Source: Lithobates sylvaticus (taxonomy: Eukaryota; Chordata; Amphibia; Anura; Ranidae). From it: 64,000 nucleotides of DNA. Every line of letters begins with the position of its first letter. Positions within the stretch are counted from its first letter, which is position 1. The notes under the pieces are model-generated. The model saw only the letters and a program-made list of their open reading frames with translations. It had not been told where the DNA came from and searched no databases. Made by a program: the position numbers and the translations under genes. The stretch lies in assembly GCA_028564925.1 (NCBI GenBank), contig CM053029.1, positions 185,372,786 through 185,436,785 on the forward strand, read 5' to 3'. Positions 20,827-31,863 of the stretch are shown piece by piece.

Positions 20827-20871
20827 CCGCTTGCCGACCGGCTCACGCCAATAGACAGAAGGCTCTATATG
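20827..20871 (-). mobile_element. Short end of the 1-kb TTAA-type repeat
   Basis: TTAA at 20823-20826 is followed by CCGCTTGCCGACCGG, the inverse complement of the right end of the elements at 28999 and 55555. Only about 45 bases remain before L1 sequence begins. Confidence 0.65.
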
Positions 20872-20933
20872 TCAGATCCCAAGACCCCCACTGTTACGCC
20901 CGCCTACAATCCCTGTCCAGAGAGATTCTGCTT

Positions 20934-21420
20934 TTGAGAACGACCTTGACGCAAAAGAAGTTACTCCATCAGCCCCAAAGAATATTGGGGCAAGGGGAAA
21001 GGACTGTGCGCCTGCTGGCCTGGCTTTCCAGGAAGCAATCAGGCAGAATGACCATAGTTCCGATCCTTGCCCCTGACGGTAATCTCCTCTCCACTACGGC
21101 GGAGATCAACCAATGCTTCGCCTCCTACTACCAAACGCTTTATAGCTCCCGAGCAGACTATGAACCCCATGAACTGACAGCTTATTTAGATGATATAGAT
21201 ATCCTGGTTCTCACCTTGTCCTATGCAGATAAACTAGATGCACCTATTAAAGTTAAGGAGATTCAGACAGCACTAAAAACGATGTAGACGGGCAAGACCC
21301 CTGGCCCAGACGGCATACCAGTCGAATTCTATAAGATGTATGCAGAAGACCTGGTCCCTAAGCTCCAATCTTTACCGGCTAAATCCCTAGAAGTGACAAC
21401 GCTTACCGACACCATGCATG
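20934..21420 (+). pseudogene. L1 ORF2 fragment: linker and start of reverse transcriptase
   Basis: The frame reads SGRMTIVPILAPDGNLL, then an INQCFASYYQTLYSS segment typical of the L1 linker (I-F--YY--LY). An in-frame stop near 21286 precedes TGKTPGPDGIPVEFYK, which is the hallmark first motif of L1 reverse transcriptases (GK-PGPDGIP-EFYK). Shortly after, the reading diverges; the catalytic FADD box is not present. Non-functional. Confidence 0.85.
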
Positions 21421-21599
21421 ACGCAGCAATGCTTCCTCCTCACTACACTCGGCATTGGCTGTTTTTGATTGATTTGGTAGATACTCTGGTATCCGTATGA
21501 CTCTGGTTGGTCAAGGTAACCTCCTTAAAATGATCTACCTCACAAAATGTTTGTATTTTTTTAGGCATACCCCGACCCCTATTCCTAAGTAGTTTTTCT

Positions 21600-22612
21600 G
21601 TTGCCTGGAAAGTGTTGTAATCTCCTTCGTTTGGGCCAGCAAGCCCCCGCGGGTGTCAAAACATGTACTTTACCTTCCGCTGTCTGCGGTGGACTGGCAC
21701 ATTCTAATATATTACTGGGCGGTGATACTGGTTACTGTGGGGTGGTGGTTCTCCCAGCCCCGGCAGAACCCCGTGGTTACATTGGAGATGGCTCTCCTAG
21801 GCTCATATGCAGCGTTGTCTAATTTGGTGTACCGGGGCAGTGGGGCTTACCCCTCTGTGATGGGCCCCATGAAAACCACGATCCAGGTGTGGTGGTGCTC
21901 CAGAGCAGCAGTCCTGAAACCATCTTGTATCTCCCTGCATACCCAGCTATGGGGCAATCCCTTGCTTCCCCACCTATATAAAATACCTGACCCTGCGGTG
22001 TGGGTTAGGAGAGGGATTATCACCCTCAGGCAGGTGATGCCAAGGGGCAAAATCACCTCATTTCAGGAGCTGCAACGTTCCCATCGCCTTCCAGGATCCT
22101 TTCAATTCAGATACTGGCAGCTGAGGCATGCCCTTAGAGCCCAGTTCCCTACTCAGGTGACGCTCAAACCTGACTTGATTGAGCACCTTCTAATCTCTGG
22201 CATGCTGGAGAAACCCTGTACCTATATTTAACAGTAACACATGACGTTAAACTCACACGATCCCTGCACAGATGGAGAGTGGACATTCCCTCTCTGGGAG
22301 ACAAGGAATGGGAAGACTGCATTACATCATTTATCCCCTCTATGATTGCGGCCAAAGACAGGTTCATCCAGTTGAAGTTTCTGCACAGAGCATATTACAC
22401 TCCACAAAGGCTAGCTAGCATTTATCCCAGTCTTAGCCCAAGTTGTACTAGATGTACCCTTGAACCGGGTACCTTCTTCCATATGGTCTGGTCATGTCCC
22501 AAGCTCATTCCATACTGGCGTGCAGTGGCAGACACTTTGGGGGATATCTGGGGGCTAGACATACCTCTGGATCCCCTGATCTTGCTACTGAGACATTTAG
22601 AAGACAATTAAG
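21600..22612 (+). pseudogene. L1 ORF2 fragment: C-terminal domain
   Basis: The segment begins with a FIWASKPPRVS-like reading (L1: FIW-GK-PR) and continues through YYWAVILVTVGWW, which corresponds to the YYWAAQL---W motif. A later frame (22279-22611) gives FLHRAYYTPQRLASIYPS, a C-T-C box (SCTRCTLEPGTFFHMVWSCP), the C-terminal C-x-x-C...H--W-CP signature of L1/Tx1 ORF2. At least one frame change separates the two blocks near 22232. Function is lost. Confidence 0.82.
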
Positions 22613-23240
22613 GGGGACTGTTATGTCAAATTGTGCCTTACATACTCCTTATTTTACGCCAGAAGAGAAATCTTGCTAAGGTGGAAGCTGAAGGAGGCCC
22701 CTACCAAAGAATCGTGGCAAAAGACGATCAATAGTGTGTTGCCACTCTACCGGATCATATGCAAGAGTAGAAATTGCCCGGGGAAGTTTGATAATGTTTG
22801 GTCGAACTGGATCGATGACTGTGGTTGATCCTCGGTTACTTAATGTCACCCTTCCCCCCCTCCTCTCTCAAAAGTATCTCCCCTCCCCAGAGAGATCCCT
22901 GCTCATACCACCATTTCGTCACAATCTCTGTCCCCCTGTCTACCCATCCCCCCCTTTTGCCCCCTCCTCTCACCCTTGGTAGCATGCACCAGTGATGGAT
23001 AGGGTAGGGAAAGAATACTTGCTCATATCAGTTCCATACCCCTGACTGTTGTTTTTCACATACTGGTATAATGTGTATTGTATGTGTATACTACTCTACA
23101 AGAATTTTTATCTCAATGGTGACACTGTGGCTAAATTGTTATTAGGATCTGTAATACTATGTCAGATGGCATAATTTTTTTATTTTGCTGACCCTGAACA
23201 GTTTGTACTGTCTTGTTTGTCTAATAAAATATATTCTGTT

Positions 23241-24309
23241 AAAAGAAAAAAGTCTGGCTGTGACGCTCGGCTTGGAACTGCGCATGTGCAGTTCAGTTCC
23301 GCAGCTGGCCGAGACCATCTGAGTGCCTATTACAGTGTGTTCAGGTGGTGCCAGCAGGGGACGGGCCTGGTGGAGGTGCTGCCTGAGCATGTCATGTAAT
23401 GTCATGGTGCAAGGGAGCTGAGTACAGTGGCTGGAGCCAAGTGTGCGGGAAGGGAGCAAGGCAAGTCTGGAGCAGGACTGTCAGTGCTCTTTGGACTGGA
23501 GTGGACTGGAGGGACCACCTGGCATGGAGAGAGACTGTCACTGTAACTCAGGAGGGGACGTGTCATGTCACTGAGGTGTCATCATCATCTGTGCTGCTGC
23601 ACAGTGCCATCAGTGTCACTGTGAGTGTCCGTTTCATGTATGTGTGCCCGCCCATTCTAATTTATTGTCCTCCTGAGTCCTGTCCCTGAACTACTTACTT
23701 ACTATAGCAAAAATAAAATAAGAAAACATTTTGCCTTAATATCTACCTTAAATCACATTTCTAAATTGCATATTGTACTTGTTTGTAGCCTAAATACTGA
23801 ATTTTGCACTTAAAACTGTAATTTTGTAACTTTTGGAAACGCCAGTAAAAACTGGGCTGTGGCAGTAAATTTTGAGTGTCGTGTCAGTACATTTCAATCT
23901 GGTAGGTTGGCAACACTGCTGCCTGCTTCTGAGATCAGGTACATTTTTAAAGATTTAATACTGACCTGACCAGCATGAATAATGTTCTAACAGTATTCTA
24001 ATTATAATGTACACGTAATAACAATCACGGGGGAGCTTTTTGTTAAAAAATGATTATGGGGACTGAAGCTCCACTTTAAGGGCTTGCTCACACATATTTC
24101 TGCACAAGAACAAAGCAGATCACTGATTGGGCACATAGAAAATACTTGTTTTCTATATGCCTCATTACTAACACAACACAGCGGTGATGCATGGTATGGT
24201 GTGGTGCTGGGTGGAAAAATGCAAACCTGCTTTGCAGAGCAATTCTGAGCAACATATCACTGCAGCTCAGCTGCAGCGCATATTCTTTGATGAAGTTCTA
24301 TTTTTTTAC
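23241..24309. other. Stretch with no recognised feature
   Basis: The first half is GC-moderate with a palindromic GCGCATGTGCAG block at 23280; the second half is AT-rich. The passage around 24080-24240 looks like part of a frog MITE, but no paired ends were found. Confidence 0.4.
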
Positions 24310-24312
24310 TAA

Positions 24313-24654
24313 AGCCCCGCACACACGAAAGTCCGATGTGAGCCTTTGGTCGAAAATTCCGACCGTGTGTATGCTCCATCGGAATTTTTGAAATATTGAG
24401 AGCAGGTTCTCTATAGCAATTCCGTCGCGCAAAATTCCTACGCATGCTCGGAAACAATTTGACGCTTACTCGGAAGCATTGAACCTAATTTTCTTGGCTC
24501 GCCGTAGTATTATACGTCACCGCGTTCTTGCCGGTAAAAGTTCAGAGAACTTTTGTGTAAACGTGTGTATGCAAGCCAAGCTTGAGCGGAATTCCGTCGG
24601 AAAAAACATCCAAGATTTTTCCAAAGGAAATTCCGCTCGTGTGTCTCGGGGCAT
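24313..24654. mobile_element. Harbinger-type MITE, copy a (342 bp)
   Basis: TAA occurs on both sides (24310-24312 and 24655-24657). The ends AGCCCCGCACACACG and CGTGTGTCTCGGGGCAT are near inverse complements. The interior is rich in TTCCGTCGG and GCATGCTCGGAA motifs shared with the other copies. The inner sequence groups with copy c. Confidence 0.85.
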
Positions 24655-24770
24655 TAAGCCTAAAACTACAAGTCCATTTTAGACTACCTTGTCTAAAGGG
24701 TGACAACTCTTCAGTAGTGTGGCTCCAGTTTGTTCAGGATCATAGTCCTAACACCCCTGAGCAGTCCCGA

Positions 24771-24890
24771 CAGGAAGCCGATACCACACACCTCCAATCA
24801 TAGGCAGTGAGGCATTTCCCGTTCCACAGCTGCACAGACCAGGACATACCTCACTGCCTGTAATTGGTGGTGTGTAGTGTTGGCTTCCTG
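24771..24890. repeat. Inverted repeat, 42-bp arms
   Basis: CAGGAAGCCGATACCACACA at 24771 and onward pairs imperfectly with 24849-24890, which ends TGTTGGCTTCCTG. The 36-base loop and size suggest the centre of a palindromic MITE. The flanking stretch to 25420 shows nothing else that I recognise. Confidence 0.7.
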
Positions 24891-25420
24891 GTGGGTTGGG
24901 ACCACGATTCCAAACATGCCTGAGCCCATCACTACTCTTCAGTTATTTCAAAGCAAAACAAACTGTTTTGTCACCCGATTACAGGAAATGGGAAATCACT
25001 AGATCTACTGGCAGGATCAATGGGTTATAAAATTACGTTACAGGAGGGACTCAGAATGTTAATGGTAGTGCATTATGTAAGTCATAATTCTACTTTATTG
25101 TACTTGAGCTCCAGGGCAGAGCACCTTGCAGTAGCTTTATCGTATTGTGCCCTAAAGGTTTTGCGTATTTAGAAATTCTGAGTCAGTGTTTAAACAGAAG
25201 AGACATTTGGCAGCGATTATCTAATGAGCTCTGCGGGTGTGTGCTACCTAGGAGCAGGCTGTTCCGGACTTTCGTGTTTGCTGTTGCTCTAATCATCATC
25301 TCCATTAAATCCATAACGTAAATATATAAGTAGCACTTTACCCTTTTCATTTGACACATAACTGAAAAGGAAATATAGAATGTTTGCATCAATAAAAAAG
25401 AAATTTGCTTAGCCATTTGA

Positions 25421-25689
25421 CCAGCAAATCTGCATGTACATTCATTTTGTGCAAAAGGGGAAAAAAATGAATGTAGCCATTGGTTATTGGCTAATTCCCT
25501 TTAGTGTTCTCTAGGATTGTTACATTGTATCTCTTGTTACAAATGTATTTCCTGTGCTTCTCAATGCCATCTAGTGGGCATGCTATATATTACCATTACT
25601 AATAATAAAAAACGTTAGTTCAGAAGTGATTAGCCAGAGAACACTTTTGCCCATTTAGCACAGAAAAATTTTACATGCAGATTTGCTGG
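25421..25689. mobile_element. MITE with CCAGCAAATCTGCATGTA ends
   Basis: Near-exact inverted ends of 18 bp (25421-25438 and 25672-25689) enclose 233 bases containing AATGCCATCTAGTGG. The superfamily is not clear; no unambiguous target duplication was read. Confidence 0.75.
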
Positions 25690-26154
25690 AAGAATGTTCT
25701 TTTTTTGTAAATAGACCCCATGGTGATTAGAATGTCCAAAATGATGTGTCTTCGTGCTGGCTTCAAATCCTTTGTTGTGCATACACCCAGGTGAAGCAGA
25801 AATCCACAACCTTCATAAAAAAACTCACGGGAGCTGTTGGCCCCATTTATTACGGAAAGTCAAAGATGCAACATAACTGATTTATGGTGTTCCCAAAATC
25901 AGATTACATCAAATCAGATTAACATCTGCAACGTTCAGGGATTCATCTATAACAGCAGGGGATTTCCACTGTGCTTGGTTCACAAACAAGCAAACAAAGA
26001 CAAGTCCATAGGGTAATAACATTAACCCTTCCGCTGCCACCAATGTAAGGGATTTGGCAGAACAGAACTGCTTGCAGCTGGCAAGCTTGGTATGCATTCG
26101 CACTTAAACGAAGCAATTTTCAGGTGTTTCTGGTATATTTTTTGTTAACTACTT
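25690..26154. other. Stretch with no recognised feature
   Basis: No repeats, ends or coding features recognised. Confidence 0.4.
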
Positions 26155-26158
26155 CAGC

Positions 26159-28686
26159 TACAGAACATTTTACCCCCTTCATGACCAGGCCAATTTTTGC
26201 TATCTAGCACTGCACTATTTTAACTGGTAATTGTGCAGTCATGCAACACTGTACCCAAACAACATTTATATCATTTTTTTTTCACACAAATAGAGCTTTC
26301 TTTTGGTGGTATTTTATCACCACTGGGGTTTATTTTTTTTTATTTATTTTTTTGCGCTTTAACCACTTTCAGACTGGACCAATTTGCAGCCAAAGGACCA
26401 GGCCCCTTTTTGGGATTCAGCACTGCGTCGCTTTAACTGACAATTGCGCGGTCGTGCGACGTGGCTCTCAAACAAAATTGACGTCCTTTTTTCCCCACAA
26501 ATAGAGCTTTCTTTTGGTGGTATTTGATCGCCCCTGCGGTTTTTATTTTTTGCGCTATAAGCAAAAAAGAGCAACAATTTTGAAAAAAAACACATTCTTT
26601 TTTATTTTTGGCTATAATAAATATCCCCCAAAAATATATAAAAAAAACATTTTTTTTCCTCAGTTTAGGCCGATACGTATTCTTCTACAAATTTTTGGTA
26701 AAAAAATCGCAATAAGCGATTATTGATTGGTTTGTGCAGAAGTTATAGCGTTTACAATTATAGCATTTTTATTAATAATTTTTTTTATTAGTAATGGCAG
26801 CGATCAGCGATTTTTATTGTGACTGCAACATTATGGCGGACACATCGGACATTTTTGACACATTTTTGGGACCATTGTCATTTATACAGCAATCAATGCT
26901 ATTTAAATGCATTGATTCCTGTATAAACGACACTGGCAGTGAAGGGGTTAACAACTAGGTGGCAGTGTAGGGGTTAAGTATGCCTAGGGGTGTGTTTCTT
27001 ACTGTGGGGGGAGGGCGTGGCTGTCAGCTAGTGAATGCTGATCTCTGCTCCAATCAGAAGGAGCAGAGATCGGCGTCACTAGTTGCTAGGCAAAACGGGG
27101 AGATGCTGTTTATTTCCGCATCTCCCCATTCAGCCTTCCCGTGAGACGATCGCGGGTGTCCCCGCGGCGATCGAGTCTGCGGGACCCGCGACCGGCCTCA
27201 CGGGGGTCCCGACCGGCACGCTCCCGATGGCACGGCGTCATTTAAAAAGGGACTTATATATACGCCCTCATGCCTGTCCATGCCATTCTGCCGACGTACA
27301 TCGGCGTGCGCGGGTCGGGAAGCGGTTAAACAAACATTTTGCAAAAAAATCAAAATAAATATTTTTTACTTTTTGCTATAAAACATATCCAATAAAATAA
27401 AAATCGAATTTCTTCATAAATTTTGGCCAAAATGTATTCTGCTGCATGGCTTTGATAAAAAAGTTCCAATAAATGTATAGTGATTAGTTTGCGTGAAAGT
27501 TAAAGCGCCTACAAACTATAGTACTGAAACAAACATACAAACCCCCCCCCCCCCTTTTGGGGACTTTTAAGGCAAATATAACAATCATGTGCATTTCAAT
27601 AAAAGGCTAGTGTGCCAAATTTATTGCAAAAGATCCACAGAGTACACACATACTTATACTAAACACTGTATGAATGTTATTACATAAACACAGCTAAAAG
27701 TCTTAAAACTCCCATATGTCCATAATTTATAAAAAGTTTTATGTAGTATACCTGTCGTGGCTTGAATTTTATTAGGACAATTCTCAATGCGTTTAGAAAA
27801 AAAAAACCTTATTCTTCAGGGGTAAAACAGAGGTATGCCATTTCTAGAAAGCATACAAATTGTTAAGTATATCAATCACATTAAACAGATAGTACCAGTA
27901 TAGTATCAACATGCTGTCTTATTACATAGTCCAGCTATACTTACATAATAGATTAACAATACAAAATGGCTGAATATAGATGGTTAGGGCTGCCAAAAAG
28001 CTGATCATCCACCCCGGACCCAGATGAGAACACATCCCAGGAGCCAATGCACATCCACTGGGGCTGCCCAATGTGGGACAGAGAGGGTGAGCTAACATGT
28101 ATCCACATCAATCACATGTACGAAACATGAAAGTACTATAGGTGAGAAAGGGAAACAAAAGTATAAATACTGTATTTTTTTATTTTATTTTATACTACTA
28201 ATGGCGGTGATCAGCAACTTATAATGGGACTGTGCTAGGGCGACTAACTGCCACTGACATCACCAGTGACATTAATACAGTGACCAGTGATAATACTATA
28301 CACTGTCACTGTACTAATGGCACTGGCTGGGAAGGGGTTAACATCTAGGGTGATCAAGGGTTTAAAAGTGTGCCTAACTATGTGTAATGTGTGTAAAGTG
28401 TGCTGCTTTAACTAATAGAGCTCTAAGAAATAGAGATTTCTCCCTCTGTACAGATTGTCAACACAGACCTCTGGCCTGTCATTGTACACAGCCAATCAGC
28501 AGATCCAGGCTACGAATCATTGGCTGGGACTTGCTGACATTCTCCCACTGTGTACAATCACAGCGGGTGGCTGCCAGAGGGCGTACGTACTCCTCCTGGA
28601 ACCAGAAGTAGGCAGAGATGTACCGGTACGTCGCTTTGCCTACACCAGCTGCCCGTCTGCAGTACATTGTGGACGGGTGGAAGTGG
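26159..28686 (+). mobile_element. Old TTAA-type repeat, split by a younger relative
   Basis: TTAA lies at 26155-26158 and 28687-28690. The ends CTACTTCAGC and GGAAGTGG match the family with more substitutions than the younger copies. It resumes after the inner element with the same internal order: AAAATATCC block, TTGATTGGTTTGCG-like block, TAATGGCGGTGATCAGC at 28199, GGGGTTAAC at 28334. Between about 27540 and 28165 an AT-rich segment with an AATGCGTTTAGAAA and CTTCAGGGG pattern may be a decayed Penelope-like insert. Confidence 0.7.
26363..27325 (+). mobile_element. 1-kb TTAA-type repeat, young copy inserted in an old one
   Basis: TTAA at 26359-26362 and 27326-27329 flanks ends CCACTTTCAGAC and GGGAAGCGG. 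The interior shows the family landmarks in order: GCACTGCGTCGCTTTAAC, CACAAATAGAGC, GGCCGATACGTATTC, ATGGCAGCGATCAGCG, ATGGCGGACACATCGGAC, GGGGTTAACAACTAGG, GAGACGATCGCGGGTG and CTGCCGACGTACATCGGCG. It has no transposase frame. The TTAA duplication points to a piggyBac-type mobiliser. Confidence 0.88.
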
Positions 28687-28690
28687 TTAA

Positions 28691-28994
28691 AGTTTTTGAA
28701 TGTATGTAAAAAGTATGTTTGTTTAAACCAATGAAAGGCTTTAAGTGGAAATCTGTTGTTACAGGCATCCATATATGGATTTGTTTCTTTCGATCAGTCA
28801 GCAGCATAATTGCAAAAAACTGAACAGATTCCCCATCCACACAAATTAGGTGGATGGATGAATCCTCCCCACTGTGATATGGTATTTTGACAGTGGGGAC
28901 TCCTGCAAAGCCACAACAGAATCAGAAGACAAGTTTCTGAGAATCAACAGCTTGCATGACAGGCAGCTCACAGAAAAATAGCTTCAAGCACAGC
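28691..28994. other. Stretch with no recognised feature
   Basis: Begins with AAGTTTTTGAATG directly after the TTAA of the preceding repeat; nothing further recognised. Confidence 0.35.
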
Positions 28995-28998
28995 TTAA

Positions 28999-29998
28999 CC
29001 ACTTCAGCCTGGGACCAATTGGCAGCCAAAGGACCAGGCCCCTTTTTGCGATTCGGCACTGCGTCGCTTTAACTGACAATTGCGCGGTCGTGCGACGTGG
29101 CTCCAAAACAAGATTGGCGTCCTTTTTTCCCACAAATAGAGCTTTCTTTTGGTGGTATTTTGATCGCCCCTGCGGTTTTTATTTTTTGCGCTATAAACAA
29201 AAATAGAGCGACAATTTTGAAAACAATGCAATATTTTTTGCTTTTTGCTATAATAAATATCCCCAAAAAATATATAAAAAAACATTTTTTTTTTCCTCAG
29301 TTTCGGCCGATACGCATTCTTCTACATATTTTTGATAAAAAAAAAAAATCGCAATTAGCGATTATTGATTGGTTTGCGCAAAAGTTATAGCGTTTACAAA
29401 ATAGGGGATAGTTTTATAGCATTTGTATTAATATTTTTTTTTCACTAGTAATGGCGGCGATCAGCGATTTTTATTGTGACTGCGACATTATGGCGGACAC
29501 ATCGGACATTTTTAAAACATTTTTGGGACCATTGTCATTTATACAGCAATCAATGCTATTTAAATGCATTGATTCCTGTATAAAAGACAGTTGTAATGAA
29601 AGAGTTAACCACTAGGGGGAGGGGTTATGGGCTGTGACGTGTGTGCGTTTTTTTACATCAGGGGGCGGGGCTGACGTCTGACGTCATTGATCGGCTTTCC
29701 CGATGACCGGGAACAGCCAATCAATGACAGGCAGAGTAGGAAGCGCGGGGAGAGGTTTGTTTACACATACCTCTCCCCGTTCTTCAGCTCCGCGACCCGA
29801 TCGCGGGACACCAGCGGCGATCGGGTCCGCTGGTCCCGCGGCCGGGGTCACGGAGCTCCCGACCTGGTCGTGAGCGCGCCGCTGGCGGCACGCGGGCGAC
29901 CCGCGGCTAGGCAATTAAAGGGCAACGTACCTGTACGTGCTTTTGCCTAGCTGTGCCATTCTGCCGACGTATATGTGCAGGAGGCGGTCGGGAAGCGG
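28999..29998 (+). mobile_element. 1-kb TTAA-type repeat, full-length copy
   Basis: Exactly 1000 bp between TTAA at 28995-28998 and 29999-30002, with ends CCACTTCAGCC and GGGAAGCGG. All family landmarks listed for 26363-27325 are present in the same order. The right TTAA is also the left TTAA of the next element. Confidence 0.9.
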
Positions 29999-30002
29999 TT
30001 AA

Positions 30003-30512
30003 AGTGTTACTAAACCCACAACAGTAAAATCAGTCTGTATATGCAGTAAAGCATGTTTTTTATACTCACTGTGGAACCTAAGGGGTTAATCCTCTGCATT
30101 GTGTAAAAAGGCTGTTTGATCCTGTCACCTCTGATCTTCTCCTTCTTTTGCAGTCCCCAATCCATCTGCTGATAAAACAGAGCATTGGGGGCACGCTGCA
30201 CATGTCAGTTTGGTGTGTATTGCTAGAGAGTTTTTTTTTTTCTGGGAGGACGCATGTGATCAGCTCAGTGCCAATCAGCACTATCCAGACAGAAACTCAG
30301 GGTCATAAAGACTCATCGGGCAGTCAGAGTAGAATGAAAACTCCTCCTACAAGCTTTAACCAGACACTGATAGAAGTCACAAGACTGCTATATTCTCCTG
30401 ATGAGAGAAGGTATTTAGCAGTTTATATTTACTAAAATAATTGCATTTCCATGTTCTGTGTACTGTGTGAGACCAGATATAGTGAATGCAGGGTCCTGGG
30501 TTTAGTAAAACT
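30003..30512. mobile_element. TTAA-flanked MITE, 510 bp
   Basis: Lies between TTAA at 29999-30002 and 30513-30516 with inverted ends AGTGTTACTAAACCC and GGGTTTAGTAAAACT. No coding capacity. It shares its left TTAA with the preceding element. Confidence 0.85.
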
Positions 30513-30539
30513 TTAACACTCATTGAAGTAAGTAAGTTT

Positions 30540-31230
30540 CAGTTATATCTGTGAAGAGAAGACTTCAAGCTGCAGGTTTGACAGGTTTGACAGGTTGAGT
30601 GGCTGTAAAAAGACATTTCTAAGATTGCAAAATTAAAAGAAATAGGCTTGCATAGGCCATGAAGCACTGCCAGTGAACTACTGAAGACTGGAAGAAGGTC
30701 TTATGGACCGAAGAATCAAAATTTGAGATCTTTGGTGCATCACGCAGGGGTTTTGTATGCTGTCAAGTAGGTGGAAGGTTGGTTTATTTGCGTGTGACAC
30801 CAACGTGTCAAACATGGAGGAGGACGCTTGATGGTCTGGGGCTCTTTTGCTGGATCCAGAATTGACAACTTGCACAGAGTGAGTGGCACCCAGAACCAAA
30901 CCTACTACCACAGCATTTTTCAGCCCCATGCAATACCCTCTGAAACTGGCCTAGTTGGTCAGGGGTTCATCCTACGGCAAGATAATGACCCACAGCATAC
31001 CTCCAGGCTGTGTCCGAACTACCTTATAAGAGAAGAAGAAGACCGTAGGCTTCAAATCATGAAATAGCCAGCAGAGTCTACAGGCTTAAATCCAACTGAA
31101 CTGGTTTGGGATGAACTACTAGACAGAAGGGTGATAGCAAAAAAAAACTACCAGTGCAAAGCATTTGAGGGAACTTCTGCAGCAATGTTGGGAATCTTTA
31201 AGAATTTAAGAAAAAATGGCACCAAAAGAA
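30540..31230 (+). pseudogene. Tc1 transposase relic
   Basis: Translating piecewise on the + strand gives WTDESKFEIFGASRR-like sequence near 30700, then a ...VKHGGG-like block near 30815 and a DNDPQHT motif near 30984 (the conserved D of the DDE/D triad in Tc1), and LNPTELVWDE near 31090 (Tc1: LNPIE-LW-E). Reading frames change several times and stops occur, so it is an old relic. Terminal repeats were not identified on either side. It shows a different Tc1 subfamily from the ones at 6244 and 33102. Confidence 0.75.
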
Positions 31231-31239
31231 GAAGGGTAG

Positions 31240-31859
31240 GAAGGAGGTAATGGAAACCAATGGAAGTGATAATAATCCCTTACATAAGCCTTCTGAAGTG
31301 TCTAGCCTACATAGAGATGAAACAAATCCTCCTACATAAGTTGTACCTAAGCTGTACCTGCTTATCTGCAGCCTTCTCTCCTCTACAGCCTTCCAGGTAC
31401 ACAGTCTAGATCAGGGGTCTTCAAACTACGGCCCTCCAGTTATCCAGAAACTACAATTCCCATCATGCCTAGTCATGTCTGTGAATGTCAGAGTTTTACA
31501 ATGCCTCATATGATATGTAGTTCCACAACAGCTGGAGGGCCGTAGTTTGAGGATCCTTGGTCTAAATGGTATTTCTCAGCTTCCAGGAGGCAGAGTAGTG
31601 GGGCTGTGATGTCGCACACTGCACAGCACACAGATGAGTGTAATCTGAGACCTGAGTGGGGGGAAATAGCACCCCCTCTACACAGTCTGATAGGGAAACA
31701 TACACTTCTGAGGTTGTCAATCACCTTCTTTGTGTTAGAGGTGGGGGCAGTCCATCACCAAGGATTTCCTGGTGTCTGAAAAAAAATATATAGATTGAGG
31801 CAAGTACGCACATGTGAAGATGTGTTGTTCATTGTTCATTTCTGGGGTTTACCACAACT
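31240..31859. mobile_element. Probable TTAA-type MITE, split by a hAT MITE
   Basis: The right end GGTTTACCACAACT lies against TTAA at 31860-31863. The sequence on both sides of the hAT MITE (AGCCTTCCAGG... and ...CTCAGCTTCCAGGAGG) reads as a single repeat. The left boundary, near the end of the Tc1 relic, is not resolved. Confidence 0.5.
31412..31559. mobile_element. hAT MITE, 148 bp
   Basis: The ends CAGGGGTCTTCAAACTACGG and GTTTGAGGATCCTTG are inverse complements with few mismatches. Flanks GTCTAGAT (31404-31411) and GTCTAAAT (31560-31567) form an 8-bp duplication with one change. The interior carries ACTACAATTCCCATCATG, also present in the MITE at 62678. Confidence 0.9.
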
Positions 31860-31863
31860 TTAA

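Larger units (their letters stand above)
20872..23240 (+). mobile_element. L1/Tx1-type LINE, internally deleted
   Basis: From 20872 the + strand carries the ORF2 linker region, the first reverse-transcriptase motif, then after a deletion the C-terminal domain, a pyrimidine-rich 3' untranslated region with C runs (22850-22980) and an A-rich end near 23225-23250 after AATAAAATAT. The endonuclease domain is absent (5' truncation) and most of the reverse transcriptase is missing. The preserved order is that of a vertebrate L1. No target duplication was identified. Confidence 0.85.

Noticed and set aside
29687-29950. Open frames on both strands of the GC-rich end of the TTAA repeat
   Set aside because: High GC reduces stops; the same region in other copies of the repeat does not keep the frames.
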